Of a DNA stretch of 64,000 nucleotides, positions 44,620-53,785 are shown piece after piece. Position numbers and translations under genes: made by a program. This DNA is from Cellvibrionaceae bacterium AOL6 (lineage in GTDB: Bacteria; Pseudomonadota; Gammaproteobacteria; Pseudomonadales; Cellvibrionaceae). The DNA lies in contig NOXC01000006.1 in NCBI GenBank assembly GCA_003265435.1, forward strand, positions 153,591 to 217,590, in the 5' to 3' direction. The notes under the pieces are model-generated. The model had not been told where the DNA came from and ran no database searches. It saw only the letters and a program-made list of their open reading frames with translations. Position 1 is the first letter of the stretch. Every line of letters begins with the position of its first letter.

Positions 44620-45894
44620 ATGCACTTGAATCGCCACCCGGCCTTCGCGGGCCTGCTGTTTACCGTATTCACTCTGCTGTCGAGTTGCGTCCGAGCCGAA
44701 CCCTACTCACTCGTCTATGAAGTCCGCTTTGACCCCAAAAGCGAATCCGCCGATGTGCGACTGATACTCGAAGACGCCGGCCCCTTGAGCAGCCTGGACT
44801 TCAATATCAAGAAAGGCGTGCACAGTGACTTTTCTGGTGATGGCGAGATTGAGCAGGCCGACGGTCGTGTAGTGTGGACACCGGGCGAAGGCGCCGCGGA
44901 ACTGCGCTATCGGGTCAAGATCACGCACGAACGCGAGAGCAACAAAGACGAACCCCATTACGACGCTCTGATGACCGACGACTGGGCGCTGTTTCGAGGC
45001 GACGACCTCGTCCCACCCGCGAAGGTCAAGGCGCGCAAAGGAGCGGAATCGGCTGCAGAATTGCGTTTTGTGCTGCCCAAAGGTTGGACCAGCGTCGAAA
45101 CCGGCTGGCCACGGGACAAACGCAGCCAAAAAGCCGGAGAGTCGAACCGTCCGGCCTTTCTGATTGATAACCCAGCGCGCAATTTTGATCGACCCACCGG
45201 CTGGATGATTGCCGGCAAACTCGGCACGCGTCGCGACTGGGTGGGGCGCGGTGATAAAAACCTGACCCGTGTCTCGGTCAGCGCCCCTCAAGGCTCCAGC
45301 ATGCGCCGTATGGACATCCTGCTGTTCACGAATTTTGTTTGGCCTGAATTCCAAAAAGCCTTCGGTACGATGCCCGACAAACTCTTGCTGGTGGGCGGTG
45401 ACGACCCCATGTGGCGTGGCGGCCTTTCCGGCCCGAACTCCCTGTTTTTGCACGCTGACCGACCGATAGTCAGCGAAAATGGCACCAGCTCGCTACTGCA
45501 TGAACTCACCCATATGCTGACCCACATCAGTGGTGACGAAAATGATGATTGGATCGCCGAGGGCATCGCCGAGTTTTACTCGATTGAAGCGATGTACCGC
45601 GCGGGCGGTATGGGCGAGGAGCGCAAACGTAAAATCCTCGAAGGCCTCGCTGACTGGAGCAAGGACATTACTACCCTGCGCAAGCCCCGCTCCACCGGTG
45701 CCACCACTGCCGCGGCAACGCTGCTGTTCTTCCAGCTCGATGACGAGCTGCAAAGCAAAGGCGAGAGCCTCGACGACCTGGTAAAAATCCTCATGAAAGA
45801 CCCCAAGGTGAGCCTCGACGCGCTGCGAGAGGCCACCGAGTCATTGCTCGGCAAACCCTCTCGAGTCTTACAAAGCCCCCTTTTGAAAGATTGA
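44620..45894 (+). CDS. Exported gluzincin-like metallopeptidase
   Basis: 424 residues. N-terminal hydrophobic segment ends LLSSC (Cys23), a possible lipobox, or a signal peptide cleaved after VRA. Beta-rich N-domain, then a catalytic region with HExxH in SLLHELTHMLTH (His294, Glu295, His298) and a downstream DDWIAEGIAEFYS, where Glu314 is the likely third zinc ligand as in M1/M61 peptidases. Catalytic motifs are intact, so a periplasmic or outer-membrane aminopeptidase-like enzyme is likely. Follows mscS by 16 bp, so may be co-transcribed. Confidence 0.75.
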   Translation: MHLNRHPAFAGLLFTVFTLLSSCVRAEPYSLVYEVRFDPKSESADVRLILEDAGPLSSLDFNIKKGVHSDFSGDGEIEQADGRVVWTPGEGAAELRYRVKITHERESNKDEPHYDALMTDDWALFRGDDLVPPAKVKARKGAESAAELRFVLPKGWTSVETGWPRDKRSQKAGESNRPAFLIDNPARNFDRPTGWMIAGKLGTRRDWVGRGDKNLTRVSVSAPQGSSMRRMDILLFTNFVWPEFQKAFGTMPDKLLLVGGDDPMWRGGLSGPNSLFLHADRPIVSENGTSSLLHELTHMLTHISGDENDDWIAEGIAEFYSIEAMYRAGGMGEERKRKILEGLADWSKDITTLRKPRSTGATTAAATLLFFQLDDELQSKGESLDDLVKILMKDPKVSLDALREATESLLGKPSRVLQSPLLKD

Positions 45895-45902
45895 GTACGT
45901 CG

Positions 45903-45920
45903 CTAGGCGAGCTCGCCTAG
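45903..45920. repeat. 18-bp perfect palindrome between convergent genes
   Basis: CTAGGCGAGCTCGCCTAG in the 42-bp gap between two convergent genes. It can form a 7-8 bp hairpin on either strand and may limit read-through, but no T run follows. Confidence 0.5.
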
Positions 45921-45936
45921 TAACCCGGCGGGCTAA

Positions 45937-46383
45937 TTAGTAACAATACCTCTGCGGGACACGAATCGAGATTTTGTCACCGTAACGGTATTCCACCCGA
46001 TAGCAGTTGCCATAGCGCCCGCGTACATAGTGTGCGCGTGGTACGTGCCTGCGCCGTTGATCGTAGTGATGGCCGCGCCCTAAATGCCCTACGTAGACAC
46101 TGTCGTGACGCGAATGGTGATGGCGATTGTCGTGATGGTGATCTCGTCGGTGATCGCGGCGATCATCGTGATGCCCTCGGCGGTCATGATGGTGATCCCG
46201 CCTGTCGTCATTACGGTGCCGATCTCCATTGCGATGACGGTCATCGTTCTGGTGCTCACGACGCCGATCGTCATGATCTCGATGGCGATCTCGGTCTCCG
46301 GCCTGAGCGGTTGTCGCTAAACACGCTAAGAGCAGGGTAAAAACGAACAATTTACGGCGTCCGGGAAAGGTGCGTGGTTTCAT
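45937..46383 (-). CDS. Small secreted His/Arg/Asp-rich protein
   Basis: 148 residues from the ATG at 46383 (AAAGGAGA upstream); the longer open frame is not needed. A signal peptide (RRKLFVFTLLLACLATTAQA-GD) is followed by ~65 residues of alternating Asp, Arg and His (e.g. HHHDRRGHHDDRRDHRRDHH) and a Cys-containing C-terminus (GRYGNCYRVEYRYGDKISIR, ending PQRYCY). The His-rich part could chelate Ni, Zn or Cu, and the two Cys may pair. Not a clear match to RcnB. The complementary strand reads as a Met/Val-rich open frame that is only a shadow of this repeat. Confidence 0.75.
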   Translation of the reverse strand: MKPRTFPGRRKLFVFTLLLACLATTAQAGDRDRHRDHDDRRREHQNDDRHRNGDRHRNDDRRDHHHDRRGHHDDRRDHRRDHHHDNRHHHSRHDSVYVGHLGRGHHYDQRRRHVPRAHYVRGRYGNCYRVEYRYGDKISIRVPQRYCY

Positions 46384-46463
46384 GTGCAGTCTCCTTTTGA
46401 GAAGTCCTGCATAGGCTAGATCAGCCACAATGAACGCAATCTGAATTGAACTAGGGCACAAAA

Positions 46464-46485
46464 AAGGCGCCACTGAGGGCGCCTT
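46464..46485 (-). terminator. Intrinsic terminator after secB
   Basis: On the minus strand AAGGCGCC / GGCGCCTT (8 bp, 6-nt loop) followed by TTTTG. It ends 37 bp past the secB stop and closes the yibN-grxC-secB transcript. Confidence 0.8.
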
Positions 46486-46521
46486 ATCGCGGGCTCGTCT
46501 TTGAGAGCCGAAGTTCTGCAC

Positions 46522-47040
46522 TTAGTGCGCCGGGTTTTCCTCACCGGCTGCCGCTGCGGCCTCAGCCTGCTTGCGCGCCTCCACCATCGCTTGCGCAAAC
46601 AAAGCGTCAAAGTTGATTGGTGGCAGCATCAGCGGCGGGAAACCACCACGAACAACGAGGTTGTCGACGGCTTCACGCGCGTAAGGGAACAGAATCTGGG
46701 GGCACTGTGAGCTCAGCAGGTGCTGTAACTGCGGGCCTTCAAGGCCAGAAACCGCAAACAGGCCGGCTTGGTGTACTTCAACCAAAAAGGCGGCTTTGTC
46801 TTCTTCGTTGTTGACCGTCACGGTGAGGTTCAGTACCACTTCGAACAGGTCATCTTTGATGCGATTGACTTGTGTATTGAGGTCTTGATTGACCTTCGGC
46901 TGCCAGCTTTGCGTGTTGAGCAGACCGTTGGGGGTCTCGAATGAGGCGTCTTTCACATAGATACGCTGGGTCGCAAACTGCACTTTTTTCTGTTGCGCTT
47001 GCGCGTCTTCATTCGGAGTCTGTGGGGTTTCGTCAGTCAT
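46522..47040 (-). CDS. secB: Protein-export chaperone SecB
   Basis: 172 residues. It binds unfolded precursor proteins in the cytoplasm and delivers them to SecA. Family core: [40 protein letters not shown] split over two stretches, [19 protein letters not shown] and [17 protein letters not shown]. The N- and C-terminal tails are acidic and Ala-rich as usual. Last in yibN-grxC-secB, the same order as in E. coli. Confidence 0.97.
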   Translation of the reverse strand: MTDETPQTPNEDAQAQQKKVQFATQRIYVKDASFETPNGLLNTQSWQPKVNQDLNTQVNRIKDDLFEVVLNLTVTVNNEEDKAAFLVEVHQAGLFAVSGLEGPQLQHLLSSQCPQILFPYAREAVDNLVVRGGFPPLMLPPINFDALFAQAMVEARKQAEAAAAAGEENPAH

Positions 47041-47163
47041 AATGTTTGCCTTTCAATGGGCGTTCGATGGGGTGATCGAAGGTTGTTATCAAAGTTATCG
47101 TGAATGTACTGCGCGAATGCCTGCTGCGCTCTGCTGTCCTAGATGGGGGCACTCACCTCAGCT

Positions 47164-47427
47164 TCAAGCGCCCTGTCCGCTCAACAGGCGATCCAGTTCA
47201 CCACTGCGCTCGGCGGCATAGAGTTCGTCACAGCCGCCCACGTGATGCTCGCCAATCCAGATCTGAGGTACTGTCGTCCGACCACTGCGTTCCGCAAGCG
47301 CCTGGCGTGCGGCACGGTCGCCATCGACAGGCACTTCTTTAAATTCAAGCTGTTTGGACTTTAACAACTGCTTGGCGCGGAAACAGAAGCCACAAAAGCG
47401 GGTGGTGTAAATCGTAATCTCAGGCAT
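47164..47427 (-). CDS. grxC: Glutaredoxin 3
   Basis: 87 residues, typical size. Active site CGFC (Cys12 and Cys15) in TTRFCGFCFRAKQLLKS, the cis-Pro TTVPQIWIGEHHVGGCDEL glutathione-binding region. E. coli GrxC has CPYC, so this variant has a Gly-Phe pair, seen in other gammaproteobacterial GrxC. It reduces protein disulfides with glutathione. Between yibN and secB. Confidence 0.96.
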   Translation of the reverse strand: MPEITIYTTRFCGFCFRAKQLLKSKQLEFKEVPVDGDRAARQALAERSGRTTVPQIWIGEHHVGGCDELYAAERSGELDRLLSGQGA

Positions 47428-47448
47428 GAGCGTTCTAATGGGGGCCGA

Positions 47449-47859
47449 TCAGCCTTTTACAAGGGGAAGATTCTGGCTCTGCCATTCCACCATGCCGCCC
47501 TGCATGCGTGCGACCGTAAAGCCTTTTTCACGCAGCACCTTAGAGGCGGCGCCGGCATGCTGGCCCATTTTATCGAGCACGACGATGGTCTTGTCTCGAT
47601 GCTTCTCCAGCTCACTCAACCGATCCTGCAGCTTGGCATAGGGGATGTTCAACGCATCCACGATATGGCCAGCGCTGTAGTCCTTCTTGTCTCGCAGGTC
47701 CACCAGAATGGCCTGATCCGAATTCACAAGGCGCGTTACTTCGTGCAGGTTCAAAGCGGTACCGGCGCGCTGCTTTTCTACCGTCACCAGTGCCGCAATC
47801 AGGACGAGCAAGAGGCTGACCAGCAACCATTGCTCGCTAATAAATACCATCCAATCCAC
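47449..47859 (-). CDS. yibN: Rhodanese-like membrane protein YibN (no active-site Cys)
   Basis: 136 residues from the GTG at 47859 (AAAGAG upstream); an ATG at 47850 is the alternative. One N-terminal TM helix (WLLVSLLLVLIAALV) anchors a rhodanese domain: AILVDLRDKKDYSAGHIVDA, LNIPYAKLQDRLSELEKHRD and QGGMVEWQSQNLPLVKG. The active-site loop reads VVLDKMGQHAGAASKVL, with no Cys at the catalytic position and none in the whole protein, so it should not transfer sulfur. First gene of yibN-grxC-secB; divergent from gpmI. Confidence 0.88.
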   Translation of the reverse strand: MDWMVFISEQWLLVSLLLVLIAALVTVEKQRAGTALNLHEVTRLVNSDQAILVDLRDKKDYSAGHIVDALNIPYAKLQDRLSELEKHRDKTIVVLDKMGQHAGAASKVLREKGFTVARMQGGMVEWQSQNLPLVKG

Positions 47860-48157
47860 GATTTGCTCTTTCTTCTCTGCTTCTGGAAAGCGCGCGAGTA
47901 TACACGATTCACCCATTGGAATGGGCCAGTCAACGTGAAAAAACGCGCTCGAAACGGGGAAAATCCGCACGCACACTGGTGCCACCCCCGCAAAGCCCGT
48001 AAAATAGGACCGCACAAGAGGCCCGACCCCAGGCCCGTCCCGCGTAACTTCAGCGCCGACGGCCACTCACAGGGCCCGGTGGCGGTACTATCGCCATACG
48101 AACCTGCTCGCTTAGCGACCCCATTGACACTTATCTTGACGGACTCTGGATTTTCTC

Positions 48158-49702
48158 ATGACTGCTGTAAAGAAACCTGTTGCGCTGATCATTCTTGACG
48201 GCTACGGCTACTCCGACATCACCAAGCACAACGCCATCGCCAATGCCGATGCGCCTGTGATGAAAACGCTGTGGGAAAATGCCCCACATACCCTTATCGG
48301 CACATCCGGTCTCGCGGTCGGCCTGCCCGAAGGCCAGATGGGGAACTCCGAAGTGGGTCACATGACCCTCGGCGCTGGCCGCGTGGTATACCAGAACTAC
48401 ACCCGCATCAACAAAGCCATCAGCGACGGTGATTTCTTCGAAAACCCGGCGTACACCGCAGCGGTCGACAAAGCCATTGCCAATGACGGCGCCGTGCACA
48501 TCCTCGGCTGTCTCTCAGACGGCGGCGTGCACAGCCACCAGGCACACATGTACGCAATGATGGAATTGGCCGTGAAGCGCGGCGCTAAAAAAGTTTACTT
48601 GCACGCCTTCCTCGATGGTCGTGACTGCCCACCCCGCAGTGCCGAACCCAGCCTTGCCGAGGCCGAAGCTAAATTTGCCGAACTCGGCACAGGCCGGATC
48701 GCCTCGATTATTGGTCGCTTCTTCGCGCTGGACCGCGATAACCGCTGGGATCGAGTTCAAAAGGCCTACGATTTGATTACCCTCGGTGAGGGCGACTTCA
48801 CCGCGACGAGTGGCGTAGAAGGCCTGAAAGCCGCCTACGAGCGCGATGAAAACGACGAATTCGTTGCCGCGACCGCGATTACCGATGAAAACGGCGATAC
48901 CGTTAAAGTGAATGACGGCGACAGTGTCATCTTCATGAACTTCCGCCCTGACCGCGCACGCCAGATCACGCGCGCCTTCGTCAACGCAGACTTCAGCAAC
49001 TTCGAGCGCCGTGCCATTCCGCAACTGGCGGATTTCGTCATGACCACCGAGTACGCCGCTGACATCGACACCGCGTGTGCCTTCCCGCCCGAAGACATCA
49101 ACAACAGCTTCGGTGAAGTACTAGCCAATGCCGGCAAGAAACAACTGCGCATCGCGGAAACCGAAAAATACGCGCACGTCACCTTCTTTTTCAGCGGTGG
49201 CCGTGAAGACGTGTACGACGGCGAAGATCGTATCCTGATCCCTTCGCCGGACGTCAAAACCTACGACATGCAGCCTGAGATGAGCGCGCCAGAAGTGACC
49301 GACAAGCTCGTCGAAGCGATCGAGTCCGGCAAGTACGACGCAATCATCTGCAACTACGCGAACTGCGACCAGGTAGGCCACACCGGGAACTACGCCGCCG
49401 CCATTCAGGCCGTCGAGTGCGTCGACAAGTGCTTGGAGAAAGTCTTTGCCGCGCTGAAAAAAGTGGACGGCGAGGCGCTGGTGACCGCCGACCACGGCAA
49501 CGTGGAAGAGATGTTCGATGAAACCGCCAACCAGCCCCACACCCAACACACAACGCTGCCCGTGCCTCTGATTTACGTCGGCGAGCGTCAAGTGTCGTTG
49601 AAGGACGGTGGCAGCCTCGCGGATATCGCCCCGACCATGCTGGCGATGCTCGGCATGGCACAACCCGCCGATATGAACGGCCAAAACCTGATCGAGAGCT
49701 AA
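48158..49702 (+). CDS. gpmI: 2,3-bisphosphoglycerate-independent phosphoglycerate mutase
   Basis: 514 residues, normal length. It interconverts 2- and 3-phosphoglycerate in glycolysis. Family blocks: [37 protein letters not shown] (catalytic Ser in GNSEVGH), [41 protein letters not shown] and [13 protein letters not shown] end ([16 protein letters not shown]). Divergent from yibN and followed by envC after 7 bp; this gene neighbourhood is conserved with E. coli. Confidence 0.97.
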   Translation: MTAVKKPVALIILDGYGYSDITKHNAIANADAPVMKTLWENAPHTLIGTSGLAVGLPEGQMGNSEVGHMTLGAGRVVYQNYTRINKAISDGDFFENPAYTAAVDKAIANDGAVHILGCLSDGGVHSHQAHMYAMMELAVKRGAKKVYLHAFLDGRDCPPRSAEPSLAEAEAKFAELGTGRIASIIGRFFALDRDNRWDRVQKAYDLITLGEGDFTATSGVEGLKAAYERDENDEFVAATAITDENGDTVKVNDGDSVIFMNFRPDRARQITRAFVNADFSNFERRAIPQLADFVMTTEYAADIDTACAFPPEDINNSFGEVLANAGKKQLRIAETEKYAHVTFFFSGGREDVYDGEDRILIPSPDVKTYDMQPEMSAPEVTDKLVEAIESGKYDAIICNYANCDQVGHTGNYAAAIQAVECVDKCLEKVFAALKKVDGEALVTADHGNVEEMFDETANQPHTQHTTLPVPLIYVGERQVSLKDGGSLADIAPTMLAMLGMAQPADMNGQNLIES

Positions 49703-49709
49703 GTTCGCA

Positions 49710-50869
49710 ATGCCGCGTCATCGTTTCACGCCGCGGCTCTGCGCCGCGCTGCTTCTCGGCACTGTGCTGAGCGTTGAGCCTGTGCTCGCGCTCAGCGATG
49801 CCGAACAACAGAAAAAGTTTGAAGAGGTGAAGCGCAACATCGAGAAGCTCAAGCGCGAACTCGAAAAAACCAAGAGCAGCCGCGACAGCCTTCAGGAAAG
49901 CCTCGAGAACAACGAGCGAGAGATCCAGAAACTGGATCAGAAAACCCAGGAACTGCGACAAGGCATAGACCAGAAGCAGAGCCGAATCAAAGACTTACAA
50001 ATCGAGCAGGCCGGCCTCGATCAAAAAAAAAGGCCCAGACCGAACAGGTTGAAGACTACCTGAACGCCGCTTGGCGACTTGGTCAAAAAAGCCAGCTGCA
50101 GTTGCTGCTCAATCAGCAGGACCCCGCGCAAGTGACGCGGATGATGACCTATTACCAGCGCTTCAGCGCCTCGCGTCAGGAAAAGATCAACACCTTCATA
50201 GCCACACTGCAAGAGCTGCAAGCTGTTGAGCAGGCTGTCGCACAGGAGCGCGTTGCGCTCGAGAACAACTACAACAACCTGAAAGCACAGCAGAAACGCC
50301 TGCATGGCTCTCGCGAAGAACGGGAAGCCATCCTGTCCAAGCTGGACCGCGACCTGCAATCTCAAAAACAGCGTTTGACCGCACTCGAGACCGACCGCAA
50401 ACGACTCGAAAAACTGCTGTCCAAAGTCTACGAGGAGATCAATGCTCAGGAACTGGCCATCAACGTCAGTGATTTTGGTCGTCTCAAAGGCAAGTTACCG
50501 CAACCCACCAAGGGCACCTTGCGCAATGTCTACGGTCGGCCACGCAGCGGCAGCCAGCTTCTGTGGCAGGGAATTGAGTTTTCGGCGCCGAAAGGGACAG
50601 ATGTCGTCGCCATCCACCACGGTCAGGTGGTATTCTCCGACTATCTGCGCGGCCATGGCCTGCTGCTGATCATTGATCACGGCTCGGGCTACATGTCCCT
50701 CTATGCGCATAATGACAATTTATATAAAGAGCTCGGCGAGTGGGTAGAAGCCGGCGAACCCATTGCCAGCGTCGGCAACACCGGCGGGCGGCGGGACACC
50801 GCACTCTATTTTGAGCTGCGCCACAATGGCCAGCCCACCAACCCGACACACTGGCTCAAGCGCGCCTGA
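49710..50869 (+). pseudogene. envC: envC (murein hydrolase activator) with a frameshift at a run of nine A
   Basis: Two open frames together give one EnvC of ~386 residues. Frame 1 (49710-50063) has a signal peptide (LCAALLLGTVLSVEPVLA) and coiled coil up to the DQKK block; frame 2 continues it from GCC at 50033 (AQTEQVEDYLNAAWRLGQKS...) to the LytM/M23 domain (GSQLLWQGIEFSAPKGTDVV, YMSLYAHNDNLYKELGEW). The A run at 50023-50031 has 9 A, while 7 or 10 would keep frame. Like EnvC, the LytM domain lacks the full zinc-ligand set. It may be a real mutation, a sequencing error, or transcriptional slippage. Follows gpmI by 7 bp. Confidence 0.8.
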
Positions 50870-50898
50870 GCCCGCCCCGAATAAGACTGGAGAAACGG

Positions 50899-52290
50899 GT
50901 GTTTAGACTTTCCCATCACTGCATTTCCCGAATTCACGCCACGGCCGCCTTACTGTTGGCCACGCTCTCAAGCGCCCCATTGTGGGCACAAGAGGCCACG
51001 CTCGACGAAGTCAGCACGGAACAAGACAGCAATGTGGTGCAGGCCCTGCCACTGGAAGAGCTGCGAGTGTTCACCAAAGTGTTCTCCGGTGTTCGCGCGA
51101 GCTACATCGAAGACATCGACGATGCCCAGCTTCTCGAGTACGCGATCAAGGGCATCCTCAGTGAACTGGACCCCCACTCGGCCTACCTCGACGCCAGCAG
51201 TTTTGATGACCTGCAAGAGCAGACCACCGGCGAATTTGGCGGCCTCGGGATTGAAGTCGGTATGAGTGAGGAAGGTTTTGTCGAGGTCATTTCACCGATT
51301 GACGATACGCCCGCACAACGCGCGGGCATCGAAGCGGGCGACCTGATCGTAAAGCTCGATGGCGACACCGTGAAGGGGATGACCCTTACCGACGCTATTG
51401 AAAGAATGCGTGGCGAATCCGGCACCGACATTGTTCTGACCCTCATTCGCGACGGCGTTGAAGGCGCGTTTGATGTCACCCTGACTCGCGATGTGATCAA
51501 GGTGAAGAGTGTCCGTTCCGGGGTGCGCGACGACTATTACGGCTACATCCGCGTGGCGCAATTCCAGGTGAATACCGGCAAAGACGTGGTTGATGCCTAC
51601 CATGAACTGCGTGAAGCGAGCCCCGACCTTCGTGGCTTGATTCTCGATTTACGCAACAACCCGGGTGGCGTACTCGGCGCAGCAGTGGACATGAGCGACG
51701 CGTTTCTCGACAGCGGCACCATCGTCTACACCGAAGGCCGATTGCCCGGCGCACAGAAAAAATACTACGCCCAACCCGGTGACATCTCGAACGGCTTGCC
51801 CATCGTGGTGCTGATCAATGACGGCTCAGCATCGGCCTCAGAGATCGTGGCCGGCGCCCTGCAAGACCACGACCGCGCCTTAATCCTCGGCACCCGCAGT
51901 TTCGGCAAGGGCTCCGTCCAGTCCATCATCCCGATCACGGAAGACCGCGCAGTCAAACTCACCACCGCACTGTATTACACACCGAATGGCCGCTCCATTC
52001 AGGCTCAGGGCATCGAGCCGGACATCACGGTCGAGCGTGTCCGCGTCACCGCAGTGCAACCGCGTTCGCGTGTAACAGAAGCCGACCTGAGCGGGCACCT
52101 TAAAAACGGCAATGGTGGTGACGATATCGACTCACGCCACCGTCCTGAGGCCGATACGGAGTTTCAAAATCAGGATAGCCAGCTCTATGAGGCGCTCAAC
52201 CTGCTGAAGGGGCTGACGCTGTTCAAAGAAAAACAACACCGAGTGGAAGCACGGGAAGCGATGCAAACCCAGGCACGCCTAGAACCATAG
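50899..52290 (+). CDS. Carboxy-terminal processing protease (S41)
   Basis: 463 residues; GTG start at 50899 with GGAG 8 nt upstream. Signal peptide (ATAALLLATLSSAPLWA-QE), an N-terminal helical region, PDZ domain (GLGIEVGMSEEGFVEVISPI, DLIVKLDGDTVKGMTL), and catalytic S41 core with RNNPGGVLGAAVDMSDAF, Ser in NDGSASASEIVAGALQDH and Lys in GTRSFGKGSVQSI. It acts in the periplasm, trimming protein C-termini or murein-hydrolase regulators. Lies between envC and yibQ, the usual gammaproteobacterial position. Confidence 0.93.
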   Translation: MFRLSHHCISRIHATAALLLATLSSAPLWAQEATLDEVSTEQDSNVVQALPLEELRVFTKVFSGVRASYIEDIDDAQLLEYAIKGILSELDPHSAYLDASSFDDLQEQTTGEFGGLGIEVGMSEEGFVEVISPIDDTPAQRAGIEAGDLIVKLDGDTVKGMTLTDAIERMRGESGTDIVLTLIRDGVEGAFDVTLTRDVIKVKSVRSGVRDDYYGYIRVAQFQVNTGKDVVDAYHELREASPDLRGLILDLRNNPGGVLGAAVDMSDAFLDSGTIVYTEGRLPGAQKKYYAQPGDISNGLPIVVLINDGSASASEIVAGALQDHDRALILGTRSFGKGSVQSIIPITEDRAVKLTTALYYTPNGRSIQAQGIEPDITVERVRVTAVQPRSRVTEADLSGHLKNGNGGDDIDSRHRPEADTEFQNQDSQLYEALNLLKGLTLFKEKQHRVEAREAMQTQARLEP

Positions 52291-52295
52291 AGCCC

Positions 52296-53051
52296 GTGAG
52301 CCCTCAACGGATCGTTCTATGGGCACTGCTATTGTTCACCGGCCTGGTGGCTGGTGCGCAGGCCAGCCCTGAGCCGCAGGCTCCACGCATTGCCATCGTG
52401 ATTGATGACCTCGGCTACCGCAAAGACCGCGCGAGACAACTTGCGCAAATGCCCTACCCTATCACCATGGCCGTCATTCCGGGCTCCCCTCACGACCACT
52501 ACGCCGCGCAAATCAGTGTTGAACACGGGCAAGAGCTGATTCTTCATGTGCCGATGGAAACCCTCGGCGAGAACCGCTGGGAGCAAGGCCTGACCACGCA
52601 AATGGACTACCTCCAGTTCATGCAGTCTGCGCGCAACCTGTTTGATCAGTTCCCCCATATCGAGGGCATCAATAATCACGGCGGCAGCCGCCTGACTGCA
52701 GATAAGCTGCGTATGGAATGGTTAATGCCAGAGCTGGCCTGGCGCGAACTGTATTTTCTCGACAGTCGCACGACTCGCCTCAGTGCCGCAGCCCACGCTG
52801 CGCAGAAATTCCGCGTACCCCATGCCAGCCGAGACGTCTTTCTCGACAACACCCAGACGGAAGCGGCCATCGCGAAACAGTTTGACCGCCTGCGTAAAAT
52901 CGCCCTGCAGCACGGCGAGGCCATCGCCATTGGCCACCCCCACCCAGAAACACTCGCACAGCTCGAAAAACAACTTCCCGCTTTGATTGACGAAGGCTTT
53001 GAGCTCGCTTTTTGTTCTCGACTGCTTCGCCGCTACAGCACATCAAAATAA
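52296..53051 (+). CDS. yibQ: Divergent polysaccharide deacetylase (YibQ-like)
   Basis: 251 residues, GTG start 5 bp after the ctp stop. Signal peptide (VLWALLLFTGLVAGAQASP), then the DUF610-type deacetylase barrel: RIAIVIDDLGYRKDRARQLA (Asp-Asp of the metal site), MAVIPGSPHDHYAAQ, LILHVPMETLGENRW, INNHGGSRLTADKLRMEWLM and GEAIAIGHPHPETL (His-x-His). Its physiological substrate is not known; the order gpmI-envC-ctp-yibQ suggests a role in envelope or murein turnover. No terminator directly follows. Confidence 0.9.
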   Translation: MSPQRIVLWALLLFTGLVAGAQASPEPQAPRIAIVIDDLGYRKDRARQLAQMPYPITMAVIPGSPHDHYAAQISVEHGQELILHVPMETLGENRWEQGLTTQMDYLQFMQSARNLFDQFPHIEGINNHGGSRLTADKLRMEWLMPELAWRELYFLDSRTTRLSAAAHAAQKFRVPHASRDVFLDNTQTEAAIAKQFDRLRKIALQHGEAIAIGHPHPETLAQLEKQLPALIDEGFELAFCSRLLRRYSTSK

Positions 53052-53412
53052 GCACCAAGATGGCGCATATTTCATCTAAAAGAGGTGATTGGCATAGAAG
53101 TTGGCGCGTGTAACTCCCTTTTGTTATAACTGCCGGTAGTGCTATGAACAATTAGTCGCATATTCGCATGTGAAGCCCGTCTCATATTTGCTAAAATTTC
53201 ACAAGTGTTCAATCTGAACGCTACAGGTAAGGACTGGTGAATCCGCTTTAGCGGGATACATCCAATTGGAGAGCAGGGCCGTAAACACTCCTACCCGCTC
53301 CAATCGGCACCAGCAGGCAACCCGCTACCGGTAGAGCGCTGCCCTAACGTTAGCTGCCCCGAAAGGAAGTGAACTCAATATTATGGACAATATTTGTTGT
53401 GAGGATAAAGCT
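53052..53412. other. 361-bp gene-free interval with several inverted repeats
   Basis: No gene longer than 30 codons with a ribosome site is evident. It contains a possible sigma-70 promoter (53101-53129), a small hairpin ATCCGC/GCGGGAT (53241-53257), a pair ATTGGAG/CTCCAAT (53265-53271 and 53298-53304) with GGG/CCC continuing inward, and a 10-bp palindrome CTAACGTTAG (53344-53353). It may be the structured leader of the small gene at 53413 or an unannotated small RNA. Confidence 0.4.
53101..53129 (+). promoter_or_regulatory. Possible sigma-70 promoter
   Basis: TTGGCG and TTATAA with a 17-bp spacer, about 280 bp upstream of the small gene at 53413. Spacing is ideal and both hexamers match 4 of 6 consensus bases. 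It would give a long leader through the inverted repeats. Confidence 0.35.
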
Positions 53413-53634
53413 ATGAACCGTACTGGCGAACAATGCGATCTGCCTAGCCGCAAAAGTCGTTTTTTCCAATCTGACAACTACTGGTACTACAACACTCGTG
53501 AAGGCGTGGCCATTGGACCCTTCGACACATTGAGTGAAGCAGAGACCGGTGTCAGCGATTTTATCGACTTCATTATGCACGCCGAGCCTTCCGTTTCGGA
53601 GACGCTCGCGAAGTACGCTCAGCACGCAGCCTGA
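53413..53634 (+). CDS. Small conserved protein (DUF6316-like)
   Basis: 73 residues from the ATG at 53413 (GAGGAT upstream); the frame opens at 53383. Compact sequence: RTGEQCDLPSRKSRFFQSDN, WYYNTREGVAIGPFDTLSEA, then helix GVSDFIDFIMH. The RFF...WYYxTREG...GPF pattern is that of small gammaproteobacterial DUF6316-type proteins, known only from genome surveys. No signal or TM. Strong terminator follows. Function unknown. Confidence 0.75.
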   Translation: MNRTGEQCDLPSRKSRFFQSDNYWYYNTREGVAIGPFDTLSEAETGVSDFIDFIMHAEPSVSETLAKYAQHAA

Positions 53635-53657
53635 TACCTAGCCTGTTTGCAGATTCC

Positions 53658-53682
53658 AAGGCAGAGCATTGCGCTCTGCCTT
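53658..53682 (+). terminator. Intrinsic terminator after the DUF6316-like gene
   Basis: AAGGCAGAGC / GCTCTGCCTT, a 10-bp stem with a 5-nt loop, followed by TTTCATTT, 24 bp after the stop codon. A textbook Rho-independent terminator. Confidence 0.9.
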
Positions 53683-53785
53683 TTTCATTTCTGCCCTTCT
53701 CATTTTCTACCCGCGTTCCCCCAAACTGACGTCTTCGCCCGTCAGGCTCATGGCGATCTCGCTTAAGTCAGGATTAGTGTCGGGT

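Noticed and set aside
46032..46340. Open frames rich in Met/Val and Gly/Asp on the plus strand opposite the His-rich gene
   Set aside because: They are the complement of the low-complexity His/Arg/Asp repeat, have no ribosome site or recognisable domain, and the minus-strand gene has a signal peptide and good start.
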